Positions 1 to 5,801 of a stretch of DNA of 22,003 bases are shown piece after piece. The position numbers were made by a program, and so were the translations under genes. Position 1 is the stretch's first letter; each line of letters opens with the position of its first letter. The notes beneath the pieces are model-generated. The model searched no databases and was not told where the DNA came from. It was given only the letters and a program-made list of their open reading frames with translations. Source of the DNA: DASRRB01 sp036732755 (GTDB lineage Bacteria > Planctomycetota > B15-G4 > SIAN01); NCBI GenBank assembly GCA_036732755.1, contig DAINBU010000083.1, forward strand, positions 1-22,003, in the 5' to 3' direction.

Positions 1-130
1 CCAACCTTTTCGTCGTGGCGGACGGCGGGCTGGTGACGCTGTCGGTGCGCGGCGCGCACGACCCCCGGCACGAGCCCGCAGCGCACCGGCGGCGTCACCA
101 GCCCGCCGTCCGCCACGACGAAGAGGTTGG
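1..130. repeat. Near-perfect inverted repeat at window start (fold-back)
   Basis: Bases 1-60 are the reverse complement of bases 71-130 with 54 of 60 positions matching by my count. The outer 39 bases have one mismatch, and the mismatches at 8, 40 and 42 are all T/C differences. The dyad centre is near 65/66. The repeat lies inside the reverse-strand PabC-like gene: reading that gene downwards from 548, the protein is normal to about residue 161 and then runs into the mirror image of itself. A real gene would not do this, so I infer a fold-back or chimeric contig end rather than a biological palindrome. Confidence 0.85.
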
Positions 131-548
131 TGCGCGTCCCTTCGAGCAGTCCGTGCTCGTCGTCCCACACGAGCGTCTCGAACGCGTCGCGGTGGGCGAG
201 CGCGTCGACCCAGCGGCGGTCGGGCCCCTTGCGCCGCCGCTCGGCGGGCGGCTCGCTCCGCGGCGCGCTCGCGACCGCCACCTTCACGCGTTGCCGCAGC
301 GGCGGGAGCGGCCGGACGGTCGCCGACCGCTTCGCCCCGCCGCGGCCGTTCCGCGTGTATTCGAGCCGCAGCAGCCCGCGCGGCGCGGGCGCGGCGGCGA
401 CCGCGGAGGAGACGCTGCGCGCGAGCCGCGGCGCCGGCTCGTCGAAGAGGTCGGTCCACGCGTCGCGCAGCCGCGCCTCGTGCAGCTCGACGAAGAGCGC
501 GCGGCGCTGCTCGAAGCGGATGGTCTCGAAGAGGCCGGAGCCTTCCAT
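1..548 (-). CDS. pabC: Class IV PLP-dependent aminotransferase/lyase, PabC-like (partial)
   Basis: Fold type IV PLP enzymes of this kind include 4-amino-4-deoxychorismate lyase, which makes p-aminobenzoate for folate, and branched-chain or D-amino-acid aminotransferases. The ATG is at 548-546 and the protein opens MEGSGLFETIRFEQRR, matching the GLFETIR-type start of the family. The stretch around residues 136-158 (LEGTRTNLFVVADGGLVTPP, then a GLVPGV turn) is the diagnostic EGxxxNLF...L.TPP signature. The likely PLP lysine is K107 in RRKGPDRRW. About 161 residues are reliable; below base 66 the frame reads through an inverted copy of itself, so the 3' third is missing. The gene is divergent from xerC, 54 bp away. 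PabC is my best guess; a short aminotransferase of the same family is possible. Confidence 0.82.
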   Translation of the reverse strand, partial: MEGSGLFETIRFEQRRALFVELHEARLRDAWTDLFDEPAPRLARSVSSAVAAAPAPRGLLRLEYTRNGRGGAKRSATVRPLPPLRQRVKVAVASAPRSEPPAERRRKGPDRRWVDALAHRDAFETLVWDDEHGLLEGTRTNLFVVADGGLVTPPVRCGLVPGVVRAAHRQRHQPAVRHDEKV

Positions 549-585
549 GGACGGGACGCGCCGCGATTGACCGCCGATCCGCGCG

Positions 586-591
586 ATCCTA
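586..591 (-). promoter_or_regulatory. Putative -10 element for the PabC-like gene
   Basis: On the reverse strand this reads TAGGAT inside GACGCTAGGATCG, about 38 bases before the ATG at 548. The same GCTAGGATCG core occurs upstream of the SWIB gene. I see no convincing -35 box. It shares its TA with a forward-strand -10 candidate for xerC. Confidence 0.4.
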
Positions 592-595
592 GCGT
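590..595 (+). promoter_or_regulatory. Putative -10 element for xerC, leaderless spacing
   Basis: TAGCGT lies 7 bases before the GTG start of xerC at 603. That spacing would put transcription start at or next to the start codon. This fits the absence of any Shine-Dalgarno sequence before this GTG. The hexamer overlaps the reverse-strand TAGGAT through a shared CTAG. Confidence 0.35.
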
Positions 596-602
596 CGCGT
601 CC

Positions 603-1574
603 GTGTCCCGCGGGACCTTCCACGCGCTCCTCGACGCCTTCCTCGAGGAATTGAAGCTGCGCGGCCGCTCGCCGCATACGCTGCGCGCGTACCGGTCCGA
701 CCTCCGCGACTTCGCGGAATTGCTCGGGCGGCTGGGCGTCGCGTCGCCGCGCCAGATCGCGCTGATCCACGTGCGCCGCTGGGTGCAGCACCGGCGCGAG
801 GAGGGCGGTCGCGACGGCGAGCGCAGCGTCGCGCGCCGCCTCAGTGCGCTGCGCACCTTCTTCAAGTACCTGGAACGGCAGGGCGAGCTCGAGGGCAACC
901 CCGCCGCGCTGGTGCGCGCGCCCAAGCGCCGCGCCGCGCTGCCGAAGGTCTTCGCGCAGGCCGACGTCGACCGCCTGCTCGCGCAGGGCGCGGCACCGGC
1001 CGCCGGCGAGCGCGGCCGCGCGCCGCGCCACGCGCTGCGCGACCGCGCCGTGCTCGAGGTCCTCTATTCGGCGGGGCTGCGCGTCGCCGAGCTCTGTGCG
1101 CTGCGGCTCACCGACCTGCGCGACGACGGGACGCTGCTCGTGCACGGCAAGCGGAGGAAGCAGCGCTTCGCCGTGCTCGGCCGGCCGGCGGAACGCGCGC
1201 TCACGGCGTGGCTGCCGCAGCGCGCGCGGCTCGCGAAGCTCTCCGCTCCGGCCTCCGACGCCGTCTTCCTCAATCCGGGCGGCCGGCCGCTCTCGACGCG
1301 CGCCATCCACCGCATCGTCGCGCGCGGGCTGCGTCGCAGCGGCGTCGCCGCGCCCGGCAGCCCCCACACGCTGCGCCACTCCTTCGCGACCCACCTCCTC
1401 GAACGCGGCGCCGATCTGCGCACCGTGCAGGAGCTCCTGGGCCACGAGCAGGTGACCACGACCCAGATCTACACCCACCTCTCGGGCCGGCGCCTGCGCG
1501 AGGTCTACGACCGGGCCCACCCGCGCTCCCGCGCGGCGGCGGCGAAGACTCCCTCCGGACGGGCCCCGCGCTGA
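603..1574 (+). CDS. xerC: Tyrosine recombinase XerC/XerD
   Basis: Site-specific tyrosine recombinase of 323 residues, the usual XerC/XerD length. Such enzymes resolve chromosome dimers at dif during cell division. The N-terminal SAM-like core-binding domain (about residues 5-95) contains GRSPHTLRAYRSDL. The catalytic domain carries the full set: R160 (SAGLRVAEL), K183 (HGKRRKQR), H255 and R258 (SPHTLRHSFATHLLERGAD), H281 (LLGHEQVTTTQIYTH) and the nucleophile Y290. GTG 603 is chosen because the preceding in-frame codons encode low-complexity sequence that belongs to the opposite-strand gene. The C-terminal tail after residue 310 is Ala/Arg-rich and unremarkable. I see no phage genes nearby, so a housekeeping Xer protein is more likely than an integrase. 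XerC versus XerD cannot be settled here. Confidence 0.94.
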   Translation: MSRGTFHALLDAFLEELKLRGRSPHTLRAYRSDLRDFAELLGRLGVASPRQIALIHVRRWVQHRREEGGRDGERSVARRLSALRTFFKYLERQGELEGNPAALVRAPKRRAALPKVFAQADVDRLLAQGAAPAAGERGRAPRHALRDRAVLEVLYSAGLRVAELCALRLTDLRDDGTLLVHGKRRKQRFAVLGRPAERALTAWLPQRARLAKLSAPASDAVFLNPGGRPLSTRAIHRIVARGLRRSGVAAPGSPHTLRHSFATHLLERGADLRTVQELLGHEQVTTTQIYTHLSGRRLREVYDRAHPRSRAAAAKTPSGRAPR

Positions 1575-1645
1575 CAATTTCGTTCGTCGCGCCGGGGACG
1601 CGGGCCGTCTGACCGGCCGTCACGGAAGCGACCGCGGGAGCGCGC

Positions 1646-2245
1646 TTGCGCATCGACCTCGCCCGATCCACCGCCCTGGCCCTCGCCGCGCGCGGCGGCG
1701 ACGCGGCGGCGTTCGACGAGCTCGTCCGCACGTGCGACCGCGTCGTCCTCGAGCTGGCCGAGCGCCTGCTGCTCGACCACCACGAGGCCGAGGACGTCCG
1801 GCAGCTCGCGTGGCTCAAGGCGTGGCGCGCGCTGCCGCGCTGGGACGCGCGCGCCAGCTTCCCGACCTGGCTCTACCGCATCGTGGTGAACGCCTGCCGC
1901 GACCGCGGGCGCACGCTGCGGCGCGCGCCGCCGACGCGATCGCTGCCGTTCGCGCTGGTGCCGCCGGCGTCGGAGCGGGCGGCCGGGCCGGCCGGCGCGC
2001 TCGAGCACGCCGAGCTGCGCGCGCGCGTGGTCGCGGCGATCGAGTCGCTGCCGGCCGACGAGCGCGAGGCGGTCGTGCTGCGCCACTTCCATGAACTGAA
2101 CGCGAGCGAGATCGCCGACGTGGTCGGCCGGCCGCGCACGACCGTGCAGAGCTGCCTCGCGCGCGCCCTCTCCCGCCTGAGCTTCCGCCTGAGATCCCAT
2201 GCGGAGCCCCAAGCGCTCCGCGCACCCGTCGCGAGGACGTCATGA
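1646..2245 (+). CDS. ECF-family RNA polymerase sigma factor
   Basis: An extracytoplasmic-function sigma factor of 199 residues that would direct RNA polymerase to a stress or envelope regulon. Region 2 lies at about residues 25-95, with the DHHEAEDVRQLAWLKAWRAL segment followed by FPTWLYRIVVNACRDRGR. Region 4 lies at about residues 130-180 and shows LPADEREAVVLRHF and the helix-turn-helix VVGRPRTTVQSCLARAL. Start is TTG 1646, with GGGAG a few bases upstream; no ATG fits the conserved N-terminus better. The stop overlaps the next gene's start in ATGA, so it is translationally coupled to its anti-sigma factor. ECF genes of this layout are commonly autoregulated, but I see no clear promoter in the 71 bp upstream. 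Confidence 0.95.
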   Translation: MRIDLARSTALALAARGGDAAAFDELVRTCDRVVLELAERLLLDHHEAEDVRQLAWLKAWRALPRWDARASFPTWLYRIVVNACRDRGRTLRRAPPTRSLPFALVPPASERAAGPAGALEHAELRARVVAAIESLPADEREAVVLRHFHELNASEIADVVGRPRTTVQSCLARALSRLSFRLRSHAEPQALRAPVARTS

Positions 2246-2949
2246 GCTGCGAACGTACGCTCCCCCTGCTGCCGCTGGTCGCGCTCGATTCGGCCGACGC
2301 GGCCGACCGCACCGCGGTGCTCGACCACGTCGCCGGCTGCGCGCGCTGCGCCGAGGCGCTCCGCGAGCTCGAGGCGGCCCGCGCCTCGCTGGCGTCGTTC
2401 ACCGTCGAGGAGGCGCCGGCCACCGATGCGGCGATGATCCGCGCTGGAGCCGAGGGCGACGCGCCACCGGTCGCCCCGCGCCTCGCCGCGCCGCCGCGCC
2501 GCTTCTCCGGTTTCGCGAAGGCGGCCGCGGCGCTCCTCGTCGGTGCGGCCGCGCTCGGCATCGCCTTCCTGCACGGCGAGCTCACCGTCGAGCGCGGCGG
2601 CGCGACGCTGCGCATCGCGTGGCGCGCGCCGGCGCCCGCGCAGGACGGTCTCGCGCCGGCGCCCGACGCCGCGGCTTCGGTGACCCCCGAGTACCTCGCG
2701 GCGGCCGTCGACGAGCTCGCCCGCCACCTGAGCGACCTCGAGACGCGCCACGAGCGCGAGCTGCTCCTGCTCGCCGACGCCGTCGACCGCCAGCAGCGCT
2801 CGCGCGACCGCGGCGTCGAGCGCCGCTTCCACTCGCTCGAGCAGCAGACGCGCGACGGCTTCCTCTTCACGAACGAGGTGCTCGACCACGTCGTCGACCG
2901 CCTCGAGCAGCCGGACGCGCCCGCGTCCGCCGCTCCCAAGAACCACTGA
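2242..2949 (+). CDS. Membrane anti-sigma factor with zf-HC2-like motif and coiled coil
   Basis: A 235-residue probable anti-sigma factor for the ECF protein, with which it shares a 4-bp ATGA overlap. The N-terminus carries C3, then H29-x3-C33-x2-C36 (DHVAGCARC), the zinc-binding pattern of cytoplasmic anti-sigma domains. One hydrophobic segment at about residues 90-110 (FAKAAAALLVGAAALGIAFL) should span the inner membrane. The C-terminal half (about 150-230) is a charged heptad-like helix (LARHLSDLETRHEREL) predicted to sit outside the cytoplasm as a coiled coil, where it might sense or oligomerise. The family role is well established. The pairing here is inferred from overlap and order, and the signal it reads is unknown. 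Confidence 0.87.
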   Translation: MSCERTLPLLPLVALDSADAADRTAVLDHVAGCARCAEALRELEAARASLASFTVEEAPATDAAMIRAGAEGDAPPVAPRLAAPPRRFSGFAKAAAALLVGAAALGIAFLHGELTVERGGATLRIAWRAPAPAQDGLAPAPDAAASVTPEYLAAAVDELARHLSDLETRHERELLLLADAVDRQQRSRDRGVERRFHSLEQQTRDGFLFTNEVLDHVVDRLEQPDAPASAAPKNH

Positions 2950-2993
2950 ACCCCGCCCCCACGCAGGACGCGGATTTCCGGAGGACCGAAATC

Positions 2994-3995
2994 ATGCTGC
3001 TCGCTTCGCTCGCGCTCGCCTTCCTCGTCTCCCCGCAGGCCCAGCCCAAGGAGCCCAAGGAGACGAAAGAGGAAGTCGCCAGGAAGGAAAAGGAAGAGGT
3101 CGCCAAGGTGTGGGACAACCTCGGCGTGATGCGCCGCATGCTCTCCCGCCAGATCGGCGCCCGCCGCGATCGCATCAGCTCGAATCCCACGCCGAAGGAC
3201 GAGGACGGCGACGCCGTGCACGCCGACGTCGTGACGACGAACCAGGACGGCGAGCAGACGGTCGCGCGCGCCTATCTCGACGCGCGCAATTTGACGATCC
3301 TCGACAGCTCGATCACTACTGACGCCGAGTACGTGCCGGGCCTCGCCGCCGTCTTCAGCCTGACCGTCCCGGTCAAGGTCGAGCTGGTGGAGAGCGAGCC
3401 CGCCAAGGACGACGCGCGCAAGCCCTCCGAAACCAAGAACTCCGACGACGAGGCGTGGGACAAGCTCGCGCGCGGCGACGAGGTGGCGTGGGAGTCGCCG
3501 ATGCGCGCGCTGTCGGGCAAGGGCGGCAAGGCGCGCAACGAGCCGTGCCGTGAGCTGCGCTACGACGACGTTGTGGTGAAGGCTCTGAAGGAGACGCTCT
3601 TCGACACGCTGGCGCGCTTCGGCGGTTGGTTTGGTTGTGGTCATGGTGAGAAGATCGTGGTCGTCGCGCGCCTCACGACGGGCGGCCTCGTCAACGCGCC
3701 GGTCGCGAAGGGCGGCGACGCTCCGACCGAAGTGACGACGCTCGGCGATCCCAACCTCTGGAGGGGCAACCGCTACGCGCAGTCGAACTTGCTCTCCACC
3801 GCGCTCCACGGCGGGGCCGCCTCGAGCGCGACGCGGCGGATCGTGATCCAGTTGTCAGCCGACGACGTGCGCGCCTACAAGAACGGCGAGCTCGAGCGCG
3901 ACGAGCTGCTGAAGAAGACGCGCTTCGACGACTTCAACACCTCCGCCGCGCCGAGCGGAGCGATCGTCAACACGACCTGGGGCTCGGCGAGGTAG
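2994..3995 (+). CDS. Secreted protein of unknown function, third gene of the sigma/anti-sigma operon
   Basis: 333 residues starting at ATG 2994, preceded by a strong GGAGG at 2980-2984. A short signal peptide (MLLASLALAFLVSPQAQ) is followed by a Lys/Glu-rich helix (residues 18-45) and then a mixed globular region. Visible patches are residues 112-127 (EYVPGLAAVFSLTVPV), the Cys/Gly-rich turn GGWFGCGHGEK (210-220) and a following strand KIVVVARLTTGG. I do not recognise a named domain. The VPG..AVF...VP and GEK.VVVARL pattern resembles secreted proteins I associate with ECF operons in environmental phyla, but that is only an impression. It lies 44 bp after the anti-sigma gene, so it may be an envelope target or a sensor for that system. 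Codons around 3568-3650 are unusually T-ending. Confidence 0.82.
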   Translation: MLLASLALAFLVSPQAQPKEPKETKEEVARKEKEEVAKVWDNLGVMRRMLSRQIGARRDRISSNPTPKDEDGDAVHADVVTTNQDGEQTVARAYLDARNLTILDSSITTDAEYVPGLAAVFSLTVPVKVELVESEPAKDDARKPSETKNSDDEAWDKLARGDEVAWESPMRALSGKGGKARNEPCRELRYDDVVVKALKETLFDTLARFGGWFGCGHGEKIVVVARLTTGGLVNAPVAKGGDAPTEVTTLGDPNLWRGNRYAQSNLLSTALHGGAASSATRRIVIQLSADDVRAYKNGELERDELLKKTRFDDFNTSAAPSGAIVNTTWGSAR

Positions 3996-4013
3996 CCGGC
4001 GCGCCTCGCGTCG

Positions 4014-4063
4014 CCGTCGCCAGCGACGGCGCCATCCAGGCGATGGCGCCGCGCTGGCGACGG
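4014..4063. terminator. Large hairpin between convergent genes (bidirectional terminator candidate)
   Basis: A two-part perfect stem. The outer arms 4014-4025 and 4052-4063 pair over 12 bp (ccgtcgccagcg). The inner arms 4028-4036 and 4042-4050 pair over 9 bp (ggcgccatc), closing a 5-base loop. It sits exactly between the stop codons of two convergent genes (3995 and 4070). There is no U-tract on either strand, so bidirectional termination is inferred from position and stability. Confidence 0.65.
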
Positions 4064-4069
4064 TACCGT

Positions 4070-5074
4070 CTACGGGAGCGGAGCCGCTCCTTCGAAGAGC
4101 TTCGGCAGGCGCGCCAGGTCGACGTTGCCGCCGGAGAGGACCGCCACGGTCGCGCCGCGGCGCGGCGGCGCTCGTTCCGGCCGCAGCTCCGGAGCGAAGA
4201 GGTAGGCGGCGAGCGTCGCCGCGCCCGACGGCTCGACGACGAGCTTCGCGCGCTCGAACAGGAGGCGCAGCGCCGCGCGGATCCACGCCTCCTCGACCGT
4301 GACGATGCGCGACACCAGGCGCGCCGCGATCGCGTGGGTGAGCTCGCCGACCTGGACCGGCTTCAGCCCGTCCGCGATCGTCTCGCCGACCGCGATCTCG
4401 ACCGGTCGGCCCGCGGCGAGCGCCGCCTTCATCGACGCCGCGCCGACCGGCTCGACCCCGACGATCTCGACGTCGGGGCGGCGCGACTTGATCGCGACCG
4501 CGATGCCGGAGAGCAGGCCGCCGCCGCCGACCGGGACGAGCACGCGCGCGAGCTCGCCGGCGTCCTCCAGGATCTCGAGCCCGCACGTGCCCTGGCCGGC
4601 CACGATCCACGGGTCGTCGAAGGGCGGGACGATGTGGAAGCCGTCGCGCTGCTGCTCGCGCTCGCACGCGATGCGGCGGTCGGCCGAAGTGCGGCCGGCG
4701 ACGACGACGCGCCCGCCCCAGCTCTCGATCGCCGCGCGCTTGGGCGCCGCGATGTCCTCGGGCACGAAGATCGTCGCCGCCGTCCCCGCCTGCCGCGCCG
4801 CCCACGCCAGCGCGGCGCCGTGGTTCCCCGACGAGTAGGTCGCGACGCCGTGCGCACGCGCGTCGCTGGGCAGCTGCAGCAGGTAGTTCAGGGCGCCGCG
4901 CGCCTTGAAGGCGCCGACGCGCTGCAGGTTCTCGCACTTGACGAGCAGCCGCTCGCCGTCGCGCGCCGCGTCGGCGAAGGGCAGGAGCGGCGTGCGCAGG
5001 ACCCGTCCCGCGAGCCGGTCGGCGGCCGCCTCGACGTCGGCCGGCGTGACGGTCGCGACGATCGTCCCGCTCAC
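4070..5074 (-). CDS. Threonine/serine dehydratase (PLP fold type II, no ACT domain)
   Basis: PLP-dependent threonine ammonia-lyase family enzyme of 334 residues, expected to convert threonine to 2-oxobutyrate (or serine to pyruvate) plus ammonia in the cytoplasm. K57 in QRVGAFKARGA is the Schiff-base lysine, SSGNHG (81-86) is the substrate loop, VGGGGLLSG (182-190) binds the PLP phosphate, and SGGN (314-317) contacts the pyridine ring. The protein ends right after the catalytic domain, so it lacks the C-terminal ACT domain of isoleucine-regulated IlvA and resembles the short catabolic TdcB type or serine racemase. GTG 5074 is preceded by AGGAAAGGA. It overlaps the upstream mini-membrane gene by GTGA. 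Substrate preference cannot be told from sequence alone. Confidence 0.92.
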   Translation of the reverse strand: MSGTIVATVTPADVEAAADRLAGRVLRTPLLPFADAARDGERLLVKCENLQRVGAFKARGALNYLLQLPSDARAHGVATYSSGNHGAALAWAARQAGTAATIFVPEDIAAPKRAAIESWGGRVVVAGRTSADRRIACEREQQRDGFHIVPPFDDPWIVAGQGTCGLEILEDAGELARVLVPVGGGGLLSGIAVAIKSRRPDVEIVGVEPVGAASMKAALAAGRPVEIAVGETIADGLKPVQVGELTHAIAARLVSRIVTVEEAWIRAALRLLFERAKLVVEPSGAATLAAYLFAPELRPERAPPRRGATVAVLSGGNVDLARLPKLFEGAAPLP

Positions 5075-5253
5075 GATCCTTTCCTCTCGAGCTTGCGTCC
5101 GAGCAAGAATACGAGGGCACCCGCCGCCATGCAGCCGAGTTCGGTGAACATGGCCGCCTTGGAGTCGCCGCCGTTGAGCGACGTCATGCCGTAGACGAGG
5201 CCGACCGGCACGAGCACGAGGCCGAACAACATCAGGAAACGACCGAGCGACAT
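5071..5253 (-). CDS. Two-helix membrane mini-protein of unknown function
   Basis: 60 residues starting at ATG 5253, with two hydrophobic helices at about residues 5-25 (RFLMLFGLVLVPVGLVYG) and 38-56 (ELGCMAAGALVFLLG), and a basic C-terminus (RKLERKGS). The short loop between them is polar (NGGDSKAA). It is translationally coupled to the dehydratase by a 4-bp GTGA overlap, which supports it being a real gene despite its size and lack of an obvious ribosome-binding site. I do not recognise the family. A transport or regulatory accessory role would be speculation. Confidence 0.7.
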   Translation of the reverse strand: MSLGRFLMLFGLVLVPVGLVYGMTSLNGGDSKAAMFTELGCMAAGALVFLLGRKLERKGS

Positions 5254-5263
5254 GGGGGACTCG

Positions 5264-5797
5264 ATGGACTTCGAAACGGGGGGGATGGCGACGGGGAGGC
5301 GGGAGCATCGGCGGAACGGCGCGGCGGCGCAAGTCGGTCGTCGCCGCCGGCGGCTGCTCGCGCTCGCCGTCGCGGCGCTGTCCGCGGCGTGCGCCGGCCC
5401 GGCGGCGACGCGGGCGACCGAGGCGGAGGACCGCGCCGCCATCCAGCGGATCCTGCATGAACAGGGCGAGGCGTGGAACCGCGGCGACCTGCACGCCTTC
5501 GTGGCCGGCTACGCCGAGAGCGAGCGGATGACCTACGTCGGCAAGGGGGGCGCGCTCGTGCGCGGGCGCGCCGCCCTCGAAGAGCGCTACCGGCGGAGCT
5601 ACCCCGAAGGGAAGCGTGGCACGCTCACCTTCGGCGACCTCGACGTGCGCCGCCTCGGGCCCGACGACTACCTCGTCCTCGGCACGTGGGCGCTCGCGCT
5701 GCCGCCCGACAACCCGCACGGCGTCTTCACGCTCGTCTTCGAGCGCGGCGAGCACGGGCTCGCGATCCTCCACGACCACTCGTCGGGCGCGGACTGA
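5264..5797 (+). CDS. Exported NTF2-like (SnoaL/DUF4440-type) protein
   Basis: A signal-bearing protein of the NTF2-like superfamily. After an Arg-rich n-region and a hydrophobic core (LLALAVAALSAAC) comes a domain with the family layout: a long first helix AIQRILHEQGEAWNRGDLHA, then GYAESERMTYVGKGG, GRAALEERYRRSYP, and a final strand ending AILHDHSS. These small cone-shaped domains bind ligands or act as isomerases; no catalytic role can be assigned here. The cysteine after LSAA could be lipidated, but the lipobox is imperfect. In-frame ATGs exist at 5252, 5264 and 5285. I chose 5264 because GGGGGA lies 4 bases upstream; 5252 would overlap the divergent gene's start codon. It is followed after 4 bp by the sulfatase-like gene. 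Confidence 0.82.
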   Translation: MDFETGGMATGRREHRRNGAAAQVGRRRRRLLALAVAALSAACAGPAATRATEAEDRAAIQRILHEQGEAWNRGDLHAFVAGYAESERMTYVGKGGALVRGRAALEERYRRSYPEGKRGTLTFGDLDVRRLGPDDYLVLGTWALALPPDNPHGVFTLVFERGEHGLAILHDHSSGAD

Positions 5798-5801
5798 CGC
5801 G

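Noticed and set aside
15..602. Forward-strand open frame running into xerC that would lengthen it by 196 codons
   Set aside because: The translation is Arg/Pro/Ala-rich low complexity, covers the fold-back repeat, and lies antisense to the conserved PabC-like gene. XerC proteins begin where the GTG at 603 places them.
603..1574. Tyrosine recombinase as the mark of a prophage or integrative element
   Set aside because: No phage, tRNA, attachment-site or transposition genes are nearby, and length and sequence fit a housekeeping Xer protein.
1815..3809. Long reverse-strand open frame opposite the sigma/anti-sigma/secreted genes
   Set aside because: Very GC-rich DNA leaves long open frames by chance. 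The product is repetitive Arg/Ala/Glu sequence with no domain, and the forward genes have clear motifs, overlaps and ribosome-binding sites.
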